Position numbers and translations under genes: made by a program | Shown: in pieces, positions 30,601-41,400 of the stretch | How positions within the stretch are numbered: the first letter of the stretch is position 1 | How the letters are laid out: every line of letters starts with the position of its first letter | Assembly: GCA_003344405.1 (NCBI GenBank) | Contig: NOWV01000303.1 | Coordinates: 1 to 58,165, forward strand | DNA: 58,165 nt | Reading direction: 5' to 3' | From: Trichoplax sp. H2 | Taxonomy: Eukaryota; Placozoa; Uniplacotomia; Trichoplacea | The notes under the pieces: generated by a model | Database searches by the model: none | Told to the model about the DNA's origin: nothing | The model's input: the letters and a program-made list of their open reading frames with translations, nothing else

Positions 30601-32367
30601 TCATTACAGTCAATAAGGCTTTAAAAGTATATGCCGTAGTACTGCATACTTATGCAATTGTCAATGAAAGAGAAAGAAAACAAAGTTTTATTATTACTAA
30701 CTTAACAGATCAGATAACAGTGCATTGCATTGCAGTCAAGTGTTACTCCAAACTCAGATTGATTCTGCTCATTAATTCATTACTTAATAATTATAGATAT
30801 AGTTTTAAAGTTTACCAAAGTTGCCGTCCGAGACAAATTCAATTTGCATGTCTAAATAGAATTAATCATAGATAAATTATATTCGCACACAAGATCACAG
30901 GAATTGTTAAAAATATCGTTTTTGCGCCACATCTTCGCAAAAATGGATATTTCATGTTATTCCGTGAGCTTGTACTGCTGTAATTATGGCTAAGTTCCCC
31001 TATTTCCTTAATTGATTCCAACGTTAATTTACTTTGGCTATAGTAGGATAAATACTTATTTTCAGAAACTAGTAGATTTGTATTTTTAGTTGAAGTTACG
31101 GCAATTTTTAGTGATTTAACTCATGCAGAAGCGTGCTGTAGAATAGACATAAAAAGTATCTAGTGCTAATATAATTAACTTTCAATTACGATAAGATATT
31201 GAAAAGAATTCGTACGGTTACTGTAGAGGATAAAAATTCAAATGACGCAAATATTTTCTCTATTTTTTCTACCTCAGTATCTACATAGAAATTTTATTCA
31301 CATTTTATCTTGACTAGCTCTAATGCAATAATCAATCGTCGGATTACTTAGCTACAGTAATATCGAATGAATGAATAGAAGCTATTACTACAATTCAGAT
31401 AGATATTTGCATGCAGTGCTGTTCAAAGTTGGTTACAAGATTTAGATTGCAAGCTTTTGTAAGACTGCAGATACCTGTTCAATAATAGCCATTTGCACTT
31501 CGGTAAAGCGATTCGCGTAACAAAGTGAAGTTTGAAAGGAAACTGGAGCTCTTGTCATATCATTTGAGATATTTTATTGCTTCGAATGAGCATTCTTTTA
31601 TTCCATTACTTTTACTTTCTTTAATATTTTATTTCGTAACTACCTCGCAATAATCGCTACGGTAATGGATTGAATTTCATGAGGAAGACAATGATAAGCT
31701 AACGCATTATTTTAGATATTTTCTATATGAGTAAGCAGCAATTACAGCTGTGATCAAGATTTAAATAAAAATAATATCGATATATCCTATTGTTGCTCCA
31801 ATATTTTGTTTTGAATCATGAAAATGTGAGCGTTAATATGTACTACCGCACTTTCCGCAAAGCTATCGCTAACAGATCTTTTTGTAACAGTAACTAAGGT
31901 TTTAGTTGAATTATGAAAATGAGACTACATTCTTTCTTTAAAGCTATCGCTAATAAATCTTTTTAAATTAATTATACCTTACTCATCTGACTGCGGTAAA
32001 GAATATTTTCCTTTAGATTTGAATACAATTACAGCTCATAATCGCTAAGAAAAGTGCAAGTACGAAAATGAAATGAAAAGATCATTGGTATACAGCTATT
32101 AGTATACAGCCTTAGCACAGTCAGGCCATCGCATGTATCATTAGCTTGAATGTGAAACGGAATCACTCGTTGTTATCAAGCAAATTACTTTTACAACTAA
32201 TGCAGGAGTACTACTACACACTACCATCTTATCTACTTGAAACAGTAGAATTTTAATCGATAACTATATCGGTAATAAAGTTACTCATGCAAATTTTAAG
32301 TACAGAAATTGATTTGAAATCAATTAAAATAGTAACATTCAAATGATTAAAAGTTTCAACATTAATC
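27624..32367. other. Spacer between genes C and B
   Basis: No D8C, EGF or other exon is recognisable in 4.7 kb on either strand, and open frames are all very short. A perfect palindrome tagttttaaaacta lies near 30480. Two similar stretches with aaagctatcgctaa occur near 31860 and 31940. It should contain the gene B promoter and first exon and the gene C 3' end. Confidence 0.55.
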
Positions 32368-32450
32368 TTAGTATTGACCAATGTTACATTTACCAGTCCG
32401 CATTTTCCTTATTATGCATTTTACATTCCAACAACCACAGACCGGCCATG
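32368..32450 (-). CDS. Gene C terminal exon: cysteine-rich tail and stop
   Basis: After the acceptor TTAG|CA it reads [12 protein letters not shown], nine residues, C, NIGQY and TAA. Cysteine spacing is the same as in the gene B tail although most other residues differ, which shows selection on the motif. Confidence 0.87.
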
Positions 32451-35400
32451 CTAAAAATGAAACACAGTACATGTTAACATTATACTTAGAGTTGATGATG
32501 CTATGAGAAATTCTTTTATGATATCTGAGTATGTACGAGAACTTTAATTCAACAAAATGGAGTGTTACAAGCCAATAAAATTGGTAAGGTATACTTTGCG
32601 TGAATTAATTTATTTATTAACTATCATGAGTGCTATTTCACTGCTAATTACCGATACTACTCAGTAATCGATGGTTTAAGAATCGTATAACATTGAATTA
32701 TAATTGTCTCAACAAAGCCTATAGAGCGTTCTATGCTTACCACGTTCACATCTTAAGCCAAAGTAGCTGGACTTACACTGGCATTCTTCCCCTCGCCTAT
32801 CAGCAATACATGTGCCTCCATTTTGGCAGGGATTAGGATTACACGCGCCTTAAAATTGGAAAAAATCTAAGTATTTATAGCTCGTCAACATCAAACTAAA
32901 CGGAATATCGGAATAATAAGCATTAGTAGTAACAGCAATAATGCTGTCGCGTGTATAATATTATATAGTTACAGCTTGCTAAAAATGGGTTAAGTTCAAG
33001 TATTTATGGTTCGCTAAAGTAAAAGTAAACGGATTATCTCCAATAATACCTATAGCAATAACAGCAATAATACAATAACACGTATAATATTATATACGAA
33101 TAGTTACAACTTGTTAAAAAAGATTAAAGACTCGGTGTCAATGCTTAGCAAGATCACCATCTAGTTTTCGCTATAATGTATTTACAATGACTCAAATTAA
33201 CTGACTATTTTTATAAATGATCCAAATTTCGTTACACATCAAGGTATTTTATTATTTATTCCAGAATATCTTCAAGATACTGGGGTATATCATATACTGT
33301 AGCGTAAGAGTATTAGATACGCCAGTAGAATGGGTACGGTATGCTTTGAGTTGCTGAATTAAGCTTTCAGATACTTAATTATTATAATAATAATAAATCA
33401 TTTAACCTTTACAATATGTTAATAATTCTTAAGAACTTTCAATTGTGAGGCAATTTTTCTATGATCTCCTTTTTTTTAATATACTCTTACGTTTTTGGCA
33501 ATTTTGTCCAAAATAACCAGGATTACATCTGCAACGATAACCACGTCTATGGGCTACACATAAACCATATCCACAGGGATTAGGCTTACAAATTTCTAGT
33601 TAAAATAGTAAAAAATAAAGAATAAGATTGAAATTGCTGCAGCGGAAACTTACCCTATTTCGACTATTTTATCACAATTCAAAAACGCGGATCAACATTC
33701 GATATCACCTTAATTGGTGCTAGCAATAGCTTAAAATACACAATTTATTATAATATCATGAATTCCTGTAAAATGAGGCTATTTATACAAAATGTACTGG
33801 TGTAATGAACAATAATAATAACATCCGTTTGCTTATTAAGTAGCTTCATCGATTTGAACCTACAACATAATTCTCAGCTAGATTCCATGTAACTTATTTA
33901 GTACAGTATTCAAGCGAATCTAATTGCAAGATTTAGATATAACCTAACCAATTTCGCAGTAAACTCCTTTGAATCCAGGTTGGCAAAGGCATTGATAACC
34001 ATCACGCGAAGGTAAGCATTTTCCGTTATTCCGGCAAAGCTTAGCTTTACAAGTTAATTTTTCTGATATAACGACGAAACATGTATCAAATCAAATTTTA
34101 GAAAATCGTAACACTTGCAAATACGTATGCTCTATAAAATTTAGGACAGTAAGTAAATGCAAAGTAGAATGACTACTCCTAAGCTTCTTTTAGTTTTATT
34201 AATATTTGTGATGGTTAAGATGGCATAAATTATCAAATAGATCATAGAACGATCATGATAGAAGTATAATCTGTCTGAATCAAAAATTGTCTCCATGGCA
34301 AAAATTTTAAATCGGACTGTAATACTAAGCTTTAAAATGAATAAGGCCACCGTAAACATTCAGTATTCTATAATCTCATCGTAGGTAATTATAGCTGTTA
34401 TACAATCTCTTAAGATATATCTAATTTAACTTTAAAACTGATTTGTTAAATAAATTCTTCAGGAAATGATCACTTTATTCAATGTTAATATACAAATATT
34501 CAGAGACCAACTTTTTTCGCAATATAATCCCTGGAAACCACTTGGACATCGACATTTATAAAACCTTCCATAGATAGGTTCACATTTTCCGTTATTTTGG
34601 CAAGGATTTGCTTGGCAAACTCCTTTATTCAAGATATGTACAGTAGATTGAAATATGATGGTCAGCAAAAGGGCAGTTAATCAAGGAGCAATAATAACAT
34701 GAATATGATTGATCTATTAATAGTAGAAACGATGAAAGCTAAAATCTATTGCTTGTTAAACTTCGATAGCCGTTTATGACTATATGGATGAGCCTGTCAA
34801 GGAAAAAAGCCTAGCAAAAGTCATACTATACTATATCTCATGGCTTATGGCATTTCTATAATTTTCATTTTCTGTGAACTTCCTGACTAGATATCAGCGG
34901 CTAAAAAGTATCCGCAGAGCAATATGAAAATTATCAGAATTGCCATTCAAATCTCATCATAGGTAAGATTCTGCTCTAAATACGCTAGCCATTAAAGCAG
35001 GTTCACGCCAGAAAAAATTTAATGAGATATAGCTACAGCGAATACTAATCGTAATGAATACTATATGATAGCACATTTTACAGTATTCCCTCAGATTAGC
35101 GATTCAAATTTGTAAAATTAAAGCCTTAGCCTTATATTCTGTAATGATGGAATTTAGCAGCATATCTGGATTAGTTCAGCAATAAATTTCTCGGCTAACA
35201 TCTGGGAAATCATATCATCCAATGTGGCATTACATACATATATTTTATACTGTACATAGACTAACTGTCTTCGCAAAATTCGCCATAGAATCCAGTCTTA
35301 CAACGACATTTATAGTAAGGTCCATGAATAGGGTCACAGGTTCCGCCATTCTTGCAAGGATTTATCTGGCAAACCTCTTCATTAATAAAGACGTGGAAAT

Positions 35401-38400
35401 GAGGTTTCAAAGTCAGAAATTAAATGAGTAATATCAGTAATAGTTTAAGACTTTCATTAGCATTCGCCGTATTTCAGCGGCCACCATAGCCTAAACCTGA
35501 GAATGATACTGCTGTAGAGTCGTGAGCTTTATCCGTAAGAATACTATTCTGCTAGTTACTTTAGCTCTAAATAATGGAATTAAACTGTAAAACTGGATAA
35601 AAACTATCAGAAATTCAATACTTTACGAAGACTTCATAGGAAATCTCAGCTCTCAAGTCCACGATCGAAATATGGACTGATCACTGCCCAATGATCATTG
35701 TAAGTAGTTAAATCTTAGTTTCACGTTCAATAACGTAGTGGCAGTATTTACGGAATGTGATCAAATTAACGGAATCAAATTCACTTGATTCTTCCCAATT
35801 ATTATACTTAATAAGATGTTTTACATATTTGTGTAAACGTACTTTGCTGACAATGTGTGCCCATAAATCCAGAAGGACATTCACATCTATAATAAGGTCC
35901 ATATGTGGGTTCGCAAATTCCGCTGTTTTTGCAAGGATTTATCTGGCAAACTCCTGTAATAATATTATCCAAATGAAATATTATTATAATTTATCAAGCT
36001 AACAAGTAATATTAGTAAGAGCTGGGTTAGTTTATTAGTAAATAAGTTACTGATTTCTACATTCTACACTTTTTATAAAGCATTAGATAGAAGTTCATGA
36101 CAGTAATTGTTGGGAAAGATCGTCATCGCAAAGAAAAGTCTGCCATGGTACGCTATGCTTAGCCTTATAGTTGACGACTCTTAATAAGTTTACCCCTACT
36201 TGAATGAACAGCTATTGTTAGGAGGATGATGGAGCAATAAGTATATAAGGATAATCTTTTAACCCTAAAAATTTCTTAGGACTCAGGTGTTAACAAGTAA
36301 ATTATTGTAAGTCGAGACGGTAGGTTAAAAACGACTGCTGAAGAATAAATACTTTTTGCTTCACTTCTGATATAACAAAATTTCATAATAGAAATTGACA
36401 TAAAATTAAAAATATCCTCTTTTCATTAGTTATATGCCGCATTAAATTATAACTGTTGACTGTGTTACTGATAGGAATGTAGTATTAGCCTTTAAAGATG
36501 CATTTAAATTATCAATAGAACGAGTTCAGTCAGGGTAAAGTATGCTTAGTCTTATAGCTGATGACGATTAATAAGTTTAACTCTATTTGAGTAGACAGCT
36601 ATCGTTTTGTAAATGATGAAACAATAATGATCATGTAAGGATAAGCTTAAAACTCTCTAAAATACCTCATGGCTTAGGAGCGTATAAGTGAATTGAATTG
36701 AGACTTTAGAATCGGACACATGTGCTAGACAATTAAAGTTATTTCACATCTAATATAATAGAATCTCGTATTAGAAATTGACTCAAAATTGAAAATATGC
36801 TCCTTCTCTTGGCTATATCCGGTGTGAAATATAAGTTTGTATCCGTCGACTTAATTAAACACGGTAATGTACAGGTAGTCTTTAGCTATGGAACTATATT
36901 TATTAAAGTTTTGGTTTGATTCTCTCAATTAGCGATAAATTTGCTACCGCTGACTCATCGAACCCCTCTTTTAAAATTGGTTACATTCTTTGGTCCAAGA
37001 CTATTAAATATTAATAATCTAAATTAAATTCTTTTACTGACTATAATCTTAAAAGGCAAAAGAAGACGCTAACTCATCCAACCGTTTTACAGTTGGTTAA
37101 ATTTGTTGACCCAAGACTACTAAAGTATTAATAATGCAAAACAAAATTCCGTCATTGACTGTGATCTTAATAGGTAGAAGGAGAAACTGAGGTAAATATT
37201 ACTAACAAACGATTTGAAACTTTGAGATATCGTAGCGGATCGACTAAAAAATGTCATAGTAATGATTAAAGTGAAACCGACAATATTTTGTATAGATTAC
37301 GGTCATAATATGAAAATGGAATCTCTAATATTTCACTTCACTTCATAGCATAATAGTAATGTTTATATATGTGCTTAAATCATTCTAAAAAGGAATTTTA
37401 CTTGAAATCGTTCAGAATGAGTTCATCTAACTAGATATGTCCAAATTACTAACGCTTTTCACAATGGGATCCATAGTATCCAGAATGGCAACGGCATTTG
37501 TAATAACTTCCGTATGTGGGCTCGCATTCTCCACTATTCTTGCAAGGATTTGTTCGGCAAACATCTACATTAATGAATATTAGTTCAAAATTTTACCGGT
37601 AGTAAAATTAAAAACACCTAAAAGATTTTGATTGCTTTGTTATAGAAAACAAATTGCCAGTTAATACTTAGGGTTTCTAGAATATTAGATACCGTAGTTA
37701 TTGTAAGACCTACGGCTTAATAAAATAACATTTTAATGAGCAAGCCAATAGCAAGCTAATATTGTGCAATAGCTTGCTTTTGAATGTTCAATCTTTCAAT
37801 ATTTGATTTGTATATTAAACAGTGACGGATTAATTATGAGAGAGTGATGAAAAGATTATTAAATAGCTGCTAATTTACTCACGATTTTGGCAGTTGTTCC
37901 CGTAGTATCCGTTCTTACAAAGGCAACGATAACCAGGTTGTAATGACTGACATTGGCCATCATTTTGACAAGGATTGGAGTGGCAACCATAAGCTATCAG
38001 AATAGTAATAAATTTAATTTTATGTAAGAGAAAAGAATATGAAAATAAAACATTAGCAAATTATCTTTCAATTATATTGTCTTAGTCTAACAAGATTGAC
38101 ATTCTCTTCCATAAAATCCTGCTGAGCAATTGCAATAATATCCATAGTTACGAAGTTCACATTGGCCATTATTACATGGACTAGGATTACAATAGTCTAG
38201 CATTGTGAGAAGAAATTGTTAGACATGTGATATACTCATATACTAGAATTCTAAGAGGTAACATCTAAGATACAGCTAAAGCTCGAAATAAGGTTATATG
38301 TATAGCAGCTGGCTAAAATGCATATTATTAAGCTTAGCTCAGGGCCGATAAGCTTTGACTAGGATCGCCTGGTGAAGACAGGGACTACTAAAAGAAGAAA

Positions 38401-41400
38401 GAAACGGGACTCCCAACGGCTGTTGACTATACTAAAAATTAGCTGCTAGGTTGGTTTTGTGCAGTATGGTATACGTTTTCATTCGTATCGTATAGTAGAA
38501 TGGCCGGAAAAATGATAAGCCTCATCATTATTTGCACTGACGGCCGCTGACAGTCTCGTTTCTTTCTTATTTTGTAGTCCTTGGTGAAGACTTTCCTTAC
38601 ACGACATGGATATCATTGCTATGATCAAATTTATATACCAGTAATACCTTTGTGTACTTTATAATATAAAAATAAGCTATACAGTAATCTACTAAAATTT
38701 GTTCAAGATTTGCTAATGTTGAATCTTGACCATTTAAAGTTGATATTAACGCAATGAAATCCGCCGTAATTAAATCCAAAACTGCTTTTAAATTGCAGTA
38801 TGGAATTATCACTTCCAAAGTTACTTTTAAATTGTAATATTAAAGTATTACAACTAAAATTACTTTTTACAAGGTTAAATTGCATATTAAAGTATAATAT
38901 TCAAGACTGCTTTTAAATTATAATATTGAAGTATTACAACCAAAATTAACTTGTATTATATTCGTTATGCGACAAGCTATTTATAAAAGGCCTTCAATCT
39001 GTATAATCTGTTACTCTATCAAACACTGCTGTAAAGTCACACAATCCGGCTGACGACTAGAAATATACGCATAAATTTATAATTCAAATTATTGAAGTAA
39101 GATCTAACTTACTTTGATTACAAAGTCTGCCATAGTATCCTGGATTGCAAAGGCAGCCATAACCGTTAATATGCTCGATACATTGACCATTTTGACAAGG
39201 ATTTGGTTTGCAATGATTCACTGATTTTAGTTTCAGGAAGACATTGATATTTAGTTCTATTCGTATTTATACGTTACGAGTAATTAAAGCATTTCTAGTT
39301 CAGATTGGAATACGTTAACTCTTAATTTCGGTAGGCATTATATCCTAGTCGCTGCTAATGTTAATGCATTAACCAGGTAAATAGCGATTAAAATGGTGAT
39401 TAACTGTTAAATTAGATAGAGTGACTGTAAACATGAAATAACGCCATAGTCTACACTGGAAAATGTCCGTGTTAATTTTGTTCGTCGATAAGTAATATCG
39501 CAACTGTATTAGTTACATTATGTTCTATCTGCGAGCAGATAGCTACTGTATACTCCAACTATAATCATAGGAGAATCTATCAATTTTAAGAATCTGCCCA
39601 TATTGCCAATCGAACTGTCTAGTATCTGGATTAGAGTACTAATCTGTTACTGGATAGCCATCGCAGTATAAGTTATTGACTAGATTCGACGTATACTATT
39701 TTGATGGTGATACATACTGTTGTTGTGTAGTAGGACTTTTTTGAAAACTTATATATAACATACTATTTATAGATATCATAACGATCCGACTATTAACTTA
39801 GAAAGTGCAACTACAAATCTCTAAAACTTCAGTAAATTGACTACTGGTAAATAGAATTTCTTATGATATATTAAAAATATACAAAAGAAGACCAACATAC
39901 CGTACTGACAGTATCCTCCGTAAAATCCTTCTCTGCATTTGCATTTGTAGGTATTTTTATTGACGACGCAAAGCCCGTTTTTGCACTTATTATTGGAGCA
40001 GCGATCTAAGGCACAAATAAGACATTGAAGATGTGGGTCTTTTGTGATTATTTAAATTTTCTAAATTAAATTCGAGAGATATCTTGCTGCTATTAGAAAT
40101 CTAAAGGAGATAATTAATCTACCTAGTTGACAGTATTTGCCATGATATCCATCTTGGCAGCTGCATGTATATCCATATTTGTTGGAGACACAAATTCCAT
40201 TTACACACCGGTTATTAGAGCAATAATCTAAAAACATCATAACGAAATGGAAATCCATTTAGGGCTTGTTTGATTATTATGAATTAAATCACTACAAATC
40301 TTAGTTACATATACGAGCATAATCTATGGATGATCCTCAACACACCGATACTAAATTGGCAGTATTCGCCATTATATCCATTCTCGCATTTACATGTATA
40401 ACCATTTTTTTTGGTAAGGCAATGTCCATTTTTGCACTGATTGTTGGAGCAATGATCTAAATTGTTAATAAAAAATTTCAGATAGCTTTAGAAATTATTT
40501 GAATATTTTAAATTGAATAATAGGGAGCTCTTCGTGTTTAGAAAAATCTATAGGAGATAGTTAAAATACCTAATTGACAATATTTGCCATGATATCCTTC
40601 TTTGCAATCACATTGGTAACCATTATCATTTGCAGTGCAGCGTCCATGCATACACTTGTTATTTAAGCAATGATCTATAGCTTGAATAATTTCAGAATAA
40701 AGCATTTGAAATATCTTTAGATATTATCGCTTTAAGTTGAGTTAAATTTAGTTTTTTTGATAGCTAAAATCTATCAACAAAAGTCATCGAATCAGGCTGG
40801 CATAGGATGATCATTGCATACAGATTATGCCCATTTTGACTTTCAATTGTTCGCATTAAATCTTACCTCCTTCTATTTTACTGCAATAGTCTAAGTAACA
40901 AGCCGATAGTTGATCCAGTTTGTACGAAACAGTACTAGAACAGCTTCGAATTCTAGTCGATACCGCAAATGAACATTCCTCTAGCCCAAAATGGAAGCAA
41001 ATTCTTCCTATCTTATGATTGGGATTGCCTTCATATTAATTAATTTAAACATATCGTACAATTAAATCATCTGATATCCTATTAAAGTATATATCTGTTA
41101 AAATATAAGGCTTTATTAGTATTGTTGCTTAACCAATGCAAGAAAGAGAAGTTTAGCTTAATTCTATCACATTTTCGTTACTTGCTCGAAACATTAATAC
41201 TGCTGTATTAGAAATTGCTATTGATTGCAATAGATTATCTAGCTATTTCTAAAATTTCAAATTGATTGGTCCTGCATAACTTTTATAATCCATAATGTAT
41301 TTCTGTCATTTAAATTTCTATTAACTATGCTAATCTGGGGCATTTACGATGACCCACCGTATTACGGTAATTTAAAGTTCTAACATTAGCCTCTATAAAT

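Noticed and set aside
34141-34359. Minus-strand hydrophobic open frame in a gene C intron
   Set aside because: No splice sites in phase with neighbours and no counterpart in the other paralogues.
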